Positions 53,583 to 62,510 of a stretch of 64,000 nt of DNA are shown one piece after another; position 1 is the stretch's first letter; each line of letters starts with the position of its first letter. Made by a program: the position numbers and the translations under genes. Under the pieces are notes generated by a model, which was not told where the DNA came from, did not search any database, and saw only the letters and a program-made list of their open reading frames with translations. The stretch lies in the NCBI GenBank assembly GCA_964574325.1, contig CAZNMY010000015.1, forward strand, positions 18,237-82,236, written 5' to 3'. The stretch comes from CAMDPA01 sp964574325. GTDB lineage: Bacteria > Pseudomonadota > Alphaproteobacteria > Rhizobiales > Hyphomicrobiaceae.

Positions 53583-54245
53583 ATGCGGTTTGCGTTCAGC
53601 GGGCTTCGGGTGGTCTCGGCCGCTCTTTCGTCGATCCTGGTCATGAATGTCGCTGCAGGCTCTCGCGCGGCTTTCGCGGACGGGGGCATGCCGTCGGCGA
53701 TGGTGGTGCACGGGACGCTTCCAGCGCCGCATGCGTTCCTCGACTACTGCACGCGCGTGCCGACGGATTGTGCCGCGGGCAGCATCTCCGAAAACCGTGT
53801 CGTGCTCGACGACCGGGCCAGGGCGCAACTCGAGGCCATCAACGCGCGTGTGAACGCGGTAATCGCTCCAGCGTCCGATCAAGCCAACCATGGTGTCGGC
53901 GAGTTGTGGTCTCTGCCGACCTCGGGGCGTGGTGACTGCGAGGACTACGCCCTGCTCAAGCGGCACATCCTGCTGCGCCGGGGGTGGCCTGCGGGTGCGT
54001 TGTTGCTCACGATCGTCATCGACGCGAGGAACGAGGGCCATGCCGTGCTGACGGTGCGTTCCGATCTCGGCGATCTGGTGCTCGACAACACCGACGACCG
54101 GATCAGGCTGTGGCACGAGACCGGCTACCGGTTCGTGATGCGGCAGTCGTTCGCGAACCCGATGCAATGGATGGCGCTCGGACCGGTGGAGCGCGAGAGC
54201 CCACGGCATTTCACCGCGACGACGACGACGAGAGCGCGGCGATAG
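53583..54245 (+). CDS. Secreted transglutaminase-like cysteine peptidase (BTLCP)
   Basis: A 220-aa exported protein of the bacterial transglutaminase-like cysteine protease family (PF06035). The catalytic triad is visible: Cys119 in RGDCEDYALLKR, His153 in EGHAVLTV and Asp168 in LVLDN. A signal peptide runs to about residue 32. In Pseudomonas LapG of this fold cleaves a biofilm adhesin; the alphaproteobacterial branch role is mostly unknown. It follows the extensin-like gene on the same strand. Confidence 0.92.
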   Translation: MRFAFSGLRVVSAALSSILVMNVAAGSRAAFADGGMPSAMVVHGTLPAPHAFLDYCTRVPTDCAAGSISENRVVLDDRARAQLEAINARVNAVIAPASDQANHGVGELWSLPTSGRGDCEDYALLKRHILLRRGWPAGALLLTIVIDARNEGHAVLTVRSDLGDLVLDNTDDRIRLWHETGYRFVMRQSFANPMQWMALGPVERESPRHFTATTTTRARR

Positions 54246-54266
54246 CGGCGGCATCGCCTTGGAACG

Positions 54267-55079
54267 TCACGCCAGCCAGCGTTTGCGGCGCTTGTAGCTC
54301 TTGACCTCGCGGAAGCTCGTCCGCTCGCCGCCGCCCGCCCCGAGGTAGAATTCCTTCACGTCCTCGTTCTCGCGCAGGGCCTGCGCGGTGCCGTCCATCA
54401 CGATGCGGCCGGTTTCGAGGATGTAGCCGTAGGTGGCGTATTTCAGCGCGACGTTCGTGTTCTGCTCGGCGAGCAGGAAGCTGACGCGGTCCTTCTGATT
54501 GATCTCGTTCACGATCTCGAAAATCTGCGCGACGATCTGAGGGGCGAGGCCCATCGAGGGTTCGTCGAGCAGGATCATGGTAGGTCGGCTCATCAATGCC
54601 CGGCCGATGGCGCACATCTGCTGCTCGCCGCCCGAAGTGTATCCGGCCTGGCTCGTGCGGCGCTCCGCGAGGCGCGGGAAATAAGTGTAGACACGCTCGA
54701 TATCGGCTTTGATCGCGGCGGCTCCGTCGCGACGCGTGAACGCGCCGGTCAGCAGATTTTCCTCGATGGTGAGATGGCCGAAGCAGTGTCGGCCTTCCAT
54801 CACCTGGATGCAGCCGCGCTTGACGAGATCGCTCGGCGTCAGCGTGTCGATGCGCTCGCCCTTGAACTCGATGGAGCCCTTGGTGACTTCACCGCGCTCC
54901 GTCTCGAGAAGTTTCGAGATCGATTTGAGCGTCGTCGATTTCCCCGCGCCGTTCGCGCCGAGGATCGCGACGATGCCGCCCGCCGGGACCGTCAGCGAAA
55001 CGCCCTTCAACACGAGGATCACGTGATCGTAGATCACTTCGATGTTGTTGACGGAGAGGATGGGTGGGGGCGTGGTCAC
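54267..55079 (-). CDS. livF: Branched-chain-type ABC transporter ATP-binding protein (LivF)
   Basis: A 270-aa ATPase of the HAAT (LivF) class. Walker A is GANGAGKST, the signature is TSGGEQQMCAIGRAL and Walker B is MILLDEPSMGLAP. The GTG at 55079 is the start, supported by GGAG; the reading upstream translates the palindrome in the gap. The substrate is not fixed by sequence, but the adjacent acyl-CoA ligase suggests an organic acid rather than amino acids. It is the last gene of the cluster in transcription order. Confidence 0.93.
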   Translation of the reverse strand: MTTPPPILSVNNIEVIYDHVILVLKGVSLTVPAGGIVAILGANGAGKSTTLKSISKLLETERGEVTKGSIEFKGERIDTLTPSDLVKRGCIQVMEGRHCFGHLTIEENLLTGAFTRRDGAAAIKADIERVYTYFPRLAERRTSQAGYTSGGEQQMCAIGRALMSRPTMILLDEPSMGLAPQIVAQIFEIVNEINQKDRVSFLLAEQNTNVALKYATYGYILETGRIVMDGTAQALRENEDVKEFYLGAGGGERTSFREVKSYKRRKRWLA

Positions 55080-55092
55080 TGGGGGCTCCGAC

Positions 55093-55178
55093 GAGGCGAA
55101 TGGCGAATGGCGAATGGCCAATGGCGAATGGGGGAATGAGGAATGGCCATTCGCCACTCCCCATTCGCCATTCGCCTC
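55093..55178. repeat. Palindromic GAATGGC repeat between livK and livF
   Basis: On the left side CGAATGGCGAATGGCGAATGG-type units are repeated; on the right side CCATTCGCCATTCGCC mirrors them, with AATGGCCATT near the centre. The whole ~86 bp can fold into one long hairpin whose end touches the livK stop. It probably attenuates or stabilises the transcript between livK and livF, or is a dispersed repeat. It is not a CRISPR. Confidence 0.8.
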
Positions 55179-56496
55179 AGTTCTCCTTCGAGCAGTCGCG
55201 GGGGGTGATCTTCTTTTCCGCGGCGTATTTGGCGGCGGTGTCCTTGACCATCGGCGCCAGCACCTTGTCGTCGGCGGTGTACCAGTCGGAGATGACCTTC
55301 CAGGCTTTGCCGTCCCACTGATGGACGCGGGCCTTGCGCGAGTTGCCTTCGTGATCCGCGCACGAGAACTTGACCGGCAGCAGCATGCCTTCGATGCCGA
55401 GCTCCTTGATGCGGGCGGCTGTCAGCTCGAGATTCTCGAAGCCCCAGCGGACCTGCTCGCCGGTCATCGGCTTGTTGCCGAATTTCTTCATCGCGGTGCG
55501 GATCGCCTCGGTGCCGAGCACCGAATTGATCATGCCGCGATTGTAGAGCACCTGGCCGACTTCATCGGTCTTGGCCTGGCTCTTGCCCTTGGCGACGACG
55601 TGCTTCTCGATGTCGGCGTGGACGGGGAACTTGCCTGCTGGATGCTGAAGCAGAAGCGCCTTGTAGCCCGCGGCCTTCTCTCCCGCCGGCGTGACGTCCG
55701 GCTCGGCCCCCGACCACCATACGCCGATGATCTTGTCGCGGGGGAAAGCGACGGCGGCCGCCTCGTTGATCGAGGTCGAGTTCATCACGCCCCAGCCCCA
55801 CAGCAGAACGTAGTCGGGCCGGTCCTGCCGGATCGAGAGCCACTGCGACTTCTGCTCGACGCCGGGATGGGTGACGGGGATCGCCTTGAAGGTGAAGCCG
55901 TGCATCTTGGCGCGCACTTGCAGCGGGGCGATCGGCTCCTTGCCATAGGGGCTGTCGTGATAGACGAGGCTGACCTTCTTGCCCTTCAGCTTGTCGAAGC
56001 CGCCGAGCTCCTTGGCGACGTGCTGGATGGCGACGTCGGCTGCGGTCCAATACGTGCCGATGGCGGGGAAATTCCAGGCGAACACCGAGCCGTCGCGGCT
56101 CTCGGAGCGGCCATAGCCCAGCGTCAGCAGCGGGATCTTGTCGCCCGGCGCCTTTTCGGTGAGGGCGAAGGTGATACCGGTCGACAGCGGGCTGAAGTAG
56201 CTCGCGCCGGTCGGACCCTTGCCTTTGAGGCGCTCGTAGCACTCCACGCCCTTGTCGGTGGCGTATCCGGTCTCGCATTCCTCCATCGTGAGCTTGACGC
56301 CGTTGATGCCGCCGTCGCGCTCGTTGAGCATGTTGAGGTAATCGGCGGCGCCGTTTGCGAACGGGATGCCGTTGGGCGCGTAGGGGCCGGTGCGGTAGAC
56401 AAGCAGCGGGAAGAACTGTTCGTTCTGGGCGGCTGCCGGCAAAGCGGCTCCCGCGAACGTTGCTGCCGCGGCGATGCCGATGGCGAGGCGTTTCAT
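55177..56496 (-). CDS. HAAT-type ABC transporter substrate-binding protein (LivK-like)
   Basis: A 439-aa periplasmic binding protein with signal peptide MKRLAIGIAAAATFAGAALP. The mature part has the type I periplasmic fold: FFPLLVYRTGPYAPNGIP, the bound-ligand strand GYATDKGVECYERL, YFSPLSTGITFALTEKAPGD and KVSLVYHDSPYGKE. GGAGG precedes the ATG. The size is larger than the ~370-aa leucine-binding proteins. The ligand is unknown. Confidence 0.92.
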   Translation of the reverse strand: MKRLAIGIAAAATFAGAALPAAAQNEQFFPLLVYRTGPYAPNGIPFANGAADYLNMLNERDGGINGVKLTMEECETGYATDKGVECYERLKGKGPTGASYFSPLSTGITFALTEKAPGDKIPLLTLGYGRSESRDGSVFAWNFPAIGTYWTAADVAIQHVAKELGGFDKLKGKKVSLVYHDSPYGKEPIAPLQVRAKMHGFTFKAIPVTHPGVEQKSQWLSIRQDRPDYVLLWGWGVMNSTSINEAAAVAFPRDKIIGVWWSGAEPDVTPAGEKAAGYKALLLQHPAGKFPVHADIEKHVVAKGKSQAKTDEVGQVLYNRGMINSVLGTEAIRTAMKKFGNKPMTGEQVRWGFENLELTAARIKELGIEGMLLPVKFSCADHEGNSRKARVHQWDGKAWKVISDWYTADDKVLAPMVKDTAAKYAAEKKITPRDCSKEN

Positions 56497-56579
56497 TTCG
56501 TCTCCTCCTGGGTTGGGCTGCCGGTCCTTCTACCGGCGCGCCATGTGCATGTTCGATACGGTCAGGGATCGTTCGGGTT

Positions 56580-57719
56580 TCAGTAGGGGAATGGCCAGAG
56601 CCTCAGCTTCTCCTTGGTGATGGCCCACAGCCGGGCAAATCCGTGCGGCTCGACGATCAGCAGATAGCAGATCAGCGAGCCCGTGATGATGAACGTCATG
56701 TGCGAAACGGTTTCGACGGATTGGATGTGATCGACGAGCTTGTTCCAGCCGGAGCCGAAGGGCAGCCATTTCAACAGACCCGCGACGACCGGCAAGGACT
56801 GGTCGAGGAAGATCGGCAGCAGCAGGATGAAGGCCGCGCCGAGGAAGCAGCCGAGGATCGAGCCGAGCCCGCCGACGATGATCATGAAGAGAAGCTGGTA
56901 GGAGCGGTCGATCGAGAACGCCAGGGGTTCCCAGCTTCCGAGGTGCACGAATGCCCATAGCGCGCCGGCCATCCCGACGAAGAACGACGAGACCGCGAAC
57001 GCCGAAAGCTTGGCGTAGAGCGGCCGAATGCCCATCAGCTCGGCGGCGATGTCCATGTCGCGGATGGCCATCCATTGCCGGCCGATGTTGCCGCGCACGA
57101 GGTTCTTGGCCAGCATCGCGAATACGGTGACGAAGGTCAGGGCCAGCAGATAGCGCTCGAGCGGCGTGGCGATGGCAAAGCCCAGCACCTCGAGCTGCGG
57201 CGCGTTGACGGAGCCCGACGGCGTGTAGTTCGTGAACCACTTCACGCGCAGGAACAGCCAGTCGAAAAAGAACTGCGCGGCGAGCGTGGCGACGGCGAGG
57301 TACAGCCCTTTGATGCGCAGGCTCGGCAGACCGAACAGGATGCCGACGAGGGCCGCCATGCCGCCGCCGAGGATGATCGAGACGACCATCGGCAGGCCGG
57401 GAATGCGCAGCGAGAAATTATAGGCGGCGTAAGCGCCGATCGCCATGAACGCGCCGGCACCCAGCGAGATCTGGCCGCAATAGCCGGTGAGGATGTTGAG
57501 GCCGATGGCGGCGAGCGACAGGATAAGGAACGGGATCAACAGGGCCTTGAAAACGTAGTCGGAGCCGAACCAGCCGATCTTCATCACGGCGAGCAGCGGC
57601 ACGCCGACGAAGGCGAAGATCAGCAGCGCATAAAGCGCAATGCGATCCTGGCGGATCGGCAGAACCGCCATGTCGGCTGCATAGGTCGTCTTGAACTGGC
57701 CGGCTTCGCGGTAAAGCAT
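56580..57719 (-). CDS. livM: HAAT ABC transporter permease (LivM-like)
   Basis: A 379-aa permease with about ten hydrophobic segments. Family marks are SLAAIGLNILTGYCGQISLG near the N-terminus, FGLPSLRIKGLYLAVATLA and the EAA-like GMAGALWAFVHLGS with IVGGLGSILGCFLGA. ATG 57719 has GGAG eight bases upstream. A palindrome precedes it, separating it from livH. Confidence 0.9.
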   Translation of the reverse strand: MLYREAGQFKTTYAADMAVLPIRQDRIALYALLIFAFVGVPLLAVMKIGWFGSDYVFKALLIPFLILSLAAIGLNILTGYCGQISLGAGAFMAIGAYAAYNFSLRIPGLPMVVSIILGGGMAALVGILFGLPSLRIKGLYLAVATLAAQFFFDWLFLRVKWFTNYTPSGSVNAPQLEVLGFAIATPLERYLLALTFVTVFAMLAKNLVRGNIGRQWMAIRDMDIAAELMGIRPLYAKLSAFAVSSFFVGMAGALWAFVHLGSWEPLAFSIDRSYQLLFMIIVGGLGSILGCFLGAAFILLLPIFLDQSLPVVAGLLKWLPFGSGWNKLVDHIQSVETVSHMTFIITGSLICYLLIVEPHGFARLWAITKEKLRLWPFPY

Positions 57720-57737
57720 CAGACGCGCTCCGCTGCT

Positions 57738-57861
57738 CGGCATTCGGCGGTCGGCAGTCGGCATTCGGACCGTCGCGATCGTGTCTCGTTCATTCCGCTA
57801 TATCGCCTGAGCATATCTAGTCTCTTCCGATTGCCGACGTCCGATCTGCCGACTGCCGCAT
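57738..57861. repeat. Imperfect palindromic repeat between livH and livM
   Basis: TCGGCATTCGGCGGTCGGCA-type units (about 57738-57770) are mirrored by CCGATTGCCGACGTCCGATC plus TGCCGACTGCCGCATTC (about 57827-57862). The unit differs from the livK/livF palindrome, but the arrangement (tandem short units on each arm) is alike. Confidence 0.65.
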
Positions 57862-58791
57862 TCATATCCGTTCGATCAGTTTCTCGCCGAACAGACCTTG
57901 CGGGCGGACGAGAAGGACGGCCAGCGCGAGGACATAGGCGAACCAGTATTCGATGCCGCCACCGAGCGCGGGGCCGAGGTAGATCTCGGCGAGTTTCTCA
58001 CCGGCTCCGACCAGGAGACCGCCGACGATGGCGCCGGGCACAGACGTAAAGCCGCCGATGATCAGGACCGGTAGCGCCTTCAGCGCGAGGAATACGATCG
58101 AGAATTGGACGCCGAGCTTGGTGCCCCACACGGTTGCAGCGACGAGGGCGACGAGACCGGCGACGAGCCAGACGATGAACCAGATCCAACTGATGGAGAT
58201 GCCGACCGATTGTGCGGCGGCATGATCGTCGGCGACGGCGCGGAGGGCGCGTCCGGTTCGGGTGTACTGGAAGAACAGCGCGAGGCCGGTGACGAGGATG
58301 CCGGCGATGAGGCCGCCCCAGATGTCGAGCTTGTTGATCAGGATGCCGCCGGGGAACAGGTTCTCGCCGACGATCCAGGCGTCGGTCGGGAACAGGCGCA
58401 AGGGATAGACATCGGAGCCGAACACCATCTGCCCCACGCCTTCCATGACGAAGGCTGCGCCGATCGTCGCCATGAACAGCGTGAGGTCGTTCTGGTTGAC
58501 GAGCGGGCCAAGCACGAAGCGCTGCATCAACCATGCGATCAGCGCCATGATGAGGCCGGCGAACACGAGTGCGAGCGGGATCGCGATCCATGGCGTCACG
58601 CCGGCTGCCGTCATCCAGTCGAGCGAGCGGACGAGGGCGAGGCCGGCGACCAGCACCATCGCGCCTTGCGCGAAGTTGAACACGCCCGATGCCTTGAAGA
58701 TCAGCACGAAGCCCAACGCAACGAGCGAATACAGCACGCCCGCGAGCAGGCCGCTGATCAGGACTTCGAGGAAGGAGCCAAGGGATTCCAT
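57862..58791 (-). CDS. livH: HAAT ABC transporter permease (LivH-like)
   Basis: A 309-aa permease with eight or more helices. Landmarks are SGLLAGVLYSLVALGFVLIF with ASGVFNFAQGAMV near the start, YTRTGRALRAVADDHAAAQS, and ALPVLIIGGFTSVPGAIVGG. A translation site GAGGAAGG lies inside the tail of the small ORF preceding it by three bases (TAACCTATG). It pairs with LivM as the transmembrane core. Confidence 0.9.
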   Translation of the reverse strand: MESLGSFLEVLISGLLAGVLYSLVALGFVLIFKASGVFNFAQGAMVLVAGLALVRSLDWMTAAGVTPWIAIPLALVFAGLIMALIAWLMQRFVLGPLVNQNDLTLFMATIGAAFVMEGVGQMVFGSDVYPLRLFPTDAWIVGENLFPGGILINKLDIWGGLIAGILVTGLALFFQYTRTGRALRAVADDHAAAQSVGISISWIWFIVWLVAGLVALVAATVWGTKLGVQFSIVFLALKALPVLIIGGFTSVPGAIVGGLLVGAGEKLAEIYLGPALGGGIEYWFAYVLALAVLLVRPQGLFGEKLIERI

Positions 58792-58794
58792 AGG

Positions 58795-59019
58795 TTAAGC
58801 CTTCCTCGGCACTGGATCTGTTGATTTCGGCTGCGGAGGATTTACGTGCGCATTCAATTTGATTAGCTGGTGTAAGATGGAAACTAGGCCAACGAGGAGA
58901 AAGGAAAAGCCGATAAGCAGTGTTCCAAGTATTTCGTGGATGGCACTTTTTGCACCTCCCCAAATCGCTCCACCCATCAAGAGTCCAAGAGCGGAAAGAA
59001 TAATTAGTAGGGCTCGCAT
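58795..59019 (-). CDS. Small two-helix membrane protein, inserted in liv cluster
   Basis: A 74-aa protein with ATG 59019 and AAGGA upstream. Two hydrophobic helices (ALLIILSALGLLMGGAIWGG and LLIGFSFLLVGLVSILHQLI) are followed by a Pro-rich tail. Its bases are visibly more AT-rich than the flanking liv genes, hinting at recent acquisition. It ends only three bases before the livH start and provides livH's ribosome-binding site, so it is embedded in the operon. No named family. Confidence 0.65.
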   Translation of the reverse strand: MRALLIILSALGLLMGGAIWGGAKSAIHEILGTLLIGFSFLLVGLVSILHQLIKLNAHVNPPQPKSTDPVPRKA

Positions 59020-59038
59020 CACTGCTTCCTTCGCCTTT

Positions 59039-59869
59039 TCAGTGTGCTACGCCTAAATAAGCATCGATCACGGCCTGATCGGCCTGGACTGCCGCGGGCG
59101 TGCCGTCGGCGATCTTCTGGCCGTGGTCGAGGACGACGACGCGGTCGGACAGATCCATCACCACGCCCATGTCGTGCTCGATCAGTGCGATCGTGGTGCC
59201 GAGCTGGTCGTTCACGTCGATGATGAAGCGGCTCATGTCCTGCTTCTCTTCCAGGTTCATGCCGGCCATCGGCTCGTCGAGCAGCAGCAGCTCCGGCTCC
59301 GTCGCGAGCGCCCGGCCGAGTTCGACGCGCTTCTGCAATCCGTAGGGGAGCTTGCCGACCGGCGTCTTGCGGATGTGCTGGATCTCGAGGAAGTCGATGA
59401 TCTTCTCGACGGCTTCGCGATGCCGGATCTCCTCGCGCTCGGCCGGCCCCCAGCGTAACGCCTGCGCGACGATGCCGGAGCGCATCTTCAGCGTGCGCCC
59501 GGTCATGATGTTGTCGAGCGTCGTCATGCCCTTGAACAGCGCGACGTTCTGGAAGGTGCGGCCGATGCCCTGGCTCGCGGCGATGTAGGGGCGCATCGCG
59601 GATCGGCGCGCGCCCTTGTAGGTGATGACGCCTTCCTGCGGGTGATAGAAGCCGTTGATGACGTTCAACATCGACGTCTTGCCGGCACCGTTGGGGCCGA
59701 TGATCGCGCGGATCTCGCCTTTGACGATGTCGAACGAGACGCCGCGGATCGCGCGAACGCCGCCGAACGACAGCGACACGTTTTCGACGGCGAGGAGCAC
59801 CTCGCCTTTGGCGAGGCCGCTCGGTGCATCGGATCGTCGGTCGATTTCGGAGGCGGCGTCGGATTTCAT
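59039..59869 (-). CDS. livG: HAAT ABC transporter ATP-binding protein (LivG)
   Basis: A 276-aa ATPase. Walker A is GPNGAGKTS, the signature is LPYGLQKRVELGRALA and Walker B is LLLLDEPMAGMN, all LivG-like including the extra ASQGIGRTFQNVALFKGM segment. Its ATG overlaps the stop of the acyl-CoA ligase by four bases (ATGA), so the two are coupled. Confidence 0.94.
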   Translation of the reverse strand: MKSDAASEIDRRSDAPSGLAKGEVLLAVENVSLSFGGVRAIRGVSFDIVKGEIRAIIGPNGAGKTSMLNVINGFYHPQEGVITYKGARRSAMRPYIAASQGIGRTFQNVALFKGMTTLDNIMTGRTLKMRSGIVAQALRWGPAEREEIRHREAVEKIIDFLEIQHIRKTPVGKLPYGLQKRVELGRALATEPELLLLDEPMAGMNLEEKQDMSRFIIDVNDQLGTTIALIEHDMGVVMDLSDRVVVLDHGQKIADGTPAAVQADQAVIDAYLGVAH

Positions 59870-61881
59870 TCCGCGGCCTCCTTGAACGTCGCGGCCGGCG
59901 GTGTTGCCGGAAAGGTCTCGGCTTCCGAGATGATGATGTCACCCGAGATGGCGCCCTTGCGGCCGTCCTCGAACGTCACCTGGGTTTCGATGCGGCGCCG
60001 CGTCGAGCCGTCGTAGAGCGCATCGATGAGCGGCGCGTAGCGTTCCGCGATGAAGCTGCGGCGGACCTTCTGGGTGCGGGTCAGCTCGCCGTCGTCGGCA
60101 TCGAGTTCCTTGTGCAGGATGAGGAAGCGCCTGATCTGTGCGGCGGCCATCGCGGGCTCGGCTGCGAGCAAGCGGTTCACGGCTTCGACGTTGCGACGGA
60201 CCATCTGATAGACGAGCGGGTGTGCGGCGAGCTCCTGATAACTGGCATAGACGATGTCATTCCGCTCGGCCCAGTTCGCGACGGCGGTGAGGTCGATGTT
60301 GAGGATCGCGGTGGCGAAGGGCCGCCCCGGGCCGAATGCGACGGCTTCCTTGATGTTGGGGAAGAACTTCAGCTTGTTCTCGAGGTATTTCGGCGCGAAC
60401 AGCGCGCCGTCGCCAAGCTTGCCGACGTCGTTGGCGCGGTCGATGATCTTGAGGTGGCCCTGGGCATCGAAGAAGCCGGCGTCGCCGGTCTTCACGAAGC
60501 CGTCCGGCGTCATCGTCTCTGCTGTCTTCTCGGGCTCCTTATAGTAGCCGACGAACTGGCCCGGCGATCGGTAGATCACTTCTCCATTTTCGGCGATGCG
60601 GATCGAGACGTTCGGCGTGGGGGGGCCGACGGTGTCGGCGCGGATCTGTCCGTCGGGCTGGGCGGTCACGTAGAGGAATGCTTCGGTCTGGCCGTAGAGC
60701 TGCTTCAGGTTCATGCCGAGCGAGCGGTAGAAGCTGAACAGCTCCGGACCGATCGCTTCGCCGGCGGTGTAGGCGACGCGGATGTCGGAGAAGCCGAGGA
60801 CGTTCTTCAGCGGTGCGTAGACGAGCAGATTGCCGATTGCATAGGAGAGGCGTGCGCCGAGCGGTACGGACTCGCGGTCGAGGATCTTCTCGCCCCAGAG
60901 TCTGGCGACCGCGATGTAGTGATGGAACATGCGCCGCTTCAGTGGGCTCGCGTCCTCGATGCGGATCATGACGCGGGTGAGGAGGCTCTCGAACACGCGC
61001 GGAGGCGCGAAATAGAAGGTCGGGCCGATCTCGCGGAGGTCGCCGGGTGCGGTCTCGGGGCTTTCGGGGCAGGCGACGCAGAAGCCGGCGACGAGCGACT
61101 GGGCGTAGTTGAGGTAGTGGTCGCCGACCCAGGCGAGCGGCAAGTAGGCCAGCACGACGTCGTTCTCGTCGAGCTTGTCGAAGGCGACGGTGTCGGTGGC
61201 AGCCGCGATGCAGCCGGCTGCGGAAAGCATCACGCCCTTCGAGCGGCCCGTGGTGCCGGACGTGTAGAGCATCACGGAGACGTCGTTACCGCCGCCGGCT
61301 GCGATCTCGTTGCGCCACCAGTCGTCCGGTGGTCGCTTGGTCGCGCCTGTACCGATGCTCGTCTGCGCGGCGCCGAACTGCAGCATTTCGGAGAAAGCGT
61401 GCAGGCGCGTGTGGTCGTATTTCGCCAGCCCGCGCTCGTCGTCGTAGACGATGTGGATGAGGCGCGGCACGCGGTCGGCGATCGACAGGAGCTTGTCGAC
61501 CTGTTCCTGGTCCTCGGTGACGGCGACACTGACTTCCGCGTGGTCGAGCACATATGCCAGCTCGTCGGCGACGCTGTCGGCATAAACGGGGACGGGCGTG
61601 GCGCCGAGGCTCTGAGCTGCGAGAAACGTCCAATAGAGCCGTGGGCGGTTCGAGCCGACGATCGCGATGCGATCGCCGCGCTTCAGGCCGAGGGCAGCGA
61701 GGGCGACGGAGAAATCGCGGACCTGGTCGCGGACTTCGCGCCAGCTCCAGGTCTGCCAGATGCCCAGATCCTTGAAGCGATAGGCAGGGTGGTCGGCAAA
61801 GCGCTCGGCGTTCCGCAGCAGCAGCTTCGGAAAGGTGTCCGCGGTTCCGCCCGCAGGGCGCTCCGGCATCGTCTCGCGCAC
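59866..61881 (-). CDS. AMP-dependent acyl-CoA synthetase/ligase
   Basis: A 671-aa ANL-superfamily ligase, long-chain acyl-CoA synthetase-like. The AMP-binding motif is MLYTSGTTGRSKGVMLS; further marks are LKQLYGQTEAF, VGYYKEPEKTAET and GFVKTGDAGFFDAQGHLKIID. It would couple import of an organic or fatty acid through the liv cluster to CoA activation. GTG 61881 follows GGGAGG and is preferred; an ATG is four codons downstream. It is the first gene of the cluster. Confidence 0.92.
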   Translation of the reverse strand: MRETMPERPAGGTADTFPKLLLRNAERFADHPAYRFKDLGIWQTWSWREVRDQVRDFSVALAALGLKRGDRIAIVGSNRPRLYWTFLAAQSLGATPVPVYADSVADELAYVLDHAEVSVAVTEDQEQVDKLLSIADRVPRLIHIVYDDERGLAKYDHTRLHAFSEMLQFGAAQTSIGTGATKRPPDDWWRNEIAAGGGNDVSVMLYTSGTTGRSKGVMLSAAGCIAAATDTVAFDKLDENDVVLAYLPLAWVGDHYLNYAQSLVAGFCVACPESPETAPGDLREIGPTFYFAPPRVFESLLTRVMIRIEDASPLKRRMFHHYIAVARLWGEKILDRESVPLGARLSYAIGNLLVYAPLKNVLGFSDIRVAYTAGEAIGPELFSFYRSLGMNLKQLYGQTEAFLYVTAQPDGQIRADTVGPPTPNVSIRIAENGEVIYRSPGQFVGYYKEPEKTAETMTPDGFVKTGDAGFFDAQGHLKIIDRANDVGKLGDGALFAPKYLENKLKFFPNIKEAVAFGPGRPFATAILNIDLTAVANWAERNDIVYASYQELAAHPLVYQMVRRNVEAVNRLLAAEPAMAAAQIRRFLILHKELDADDGELTRTQKVRRSFIAERYAPLIDALYDGSTRRRIETQVTFEDGRKGAISGDIIISEAETFPATPPAATFKEAAE

Positions 61882-62510
61882 GCCGCCTCCCTTCGATCCT
61901 GGGCTCCCGTCTCATGCAGGAGTGATCCGTCGGCGGGAATCAGCCGCCGAGGCGCGCTGCCGTCCGACGGGCCGCGTGCCTTGAAGAGATGTAAGCTTCG
62001 GAATTCGGCGATTACAAGCTCGGCTTTCGTCTCATCGCATGAAACGAGGTCACTTTTGCGCGGGAACCGGCGCAGGTGAGGCATTCATGCAGAGTTTCCA
62101 ACGCCCGAGCGACGGACCACCCCGGCGGCGATGTCTGCTCACCCGTCGCTGAGCGGCAGGAAGGTGGCGGTAGGTGGGGGCAGAAGGGTGCATCGAGCGC
62201 TGCGCGAGTCCCCTCTCCCCGTCTTTCACGGGGAGAGGGTTAGGGTGAGGGGCGGCCGCTGCGCAGACATCTCATCTAAACCGACGTGATTGACCCTGAG
62301 CTGCCCTGTTACCGATGCTCAACATGGGTGATCTGCCGAACATCTCATCAGATCGCGGTGCGCATCGCAACACACGCGTTGTGCGGCCCGCGCGCAGTTC
62401 GTGTACTCATGACGACGGGGCAGTTTTTAATGTTGTTCTACTCGCTCGCTGTATTACACTGGGGATCTTGCAAGTGTAGGCGGTCAACCATCCGCAAGGA
62501 GGACACCAAG
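61882..62510. other. Gene-free region with REP palindrome
   Basis: This ~630-bp region separates the acyl-CoA ligase from the glycine-rich gene. It holds the REP palindrome at 62211-62259 and an AT-richer stretch from ~62400 onward that should contain the promoter of the following gene. I see no credible gene, although a weak frame runs from ~62286 into the downstream gene without a ribosome-binding site. Confidence 0.5.
62211..62259. repeat. REP palindrome copy A (CCCCTCTCCCCG...)
   Basis: CCCCTCTCCCCG / CGGGGAGAGGG forms a strong stem, followed by TTAGGGTGAGGGGCGGCC. The same sequence in opposite orientation is at ~63909-63941, on the far side of the glycine-rich gene. Confidence 0.75.

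Noticed and set aside
55093..55178. Possible CRISPR-like repeat array
   Set aside because: Units are ~7 bp with no unique spacers and the region is one palindrome.
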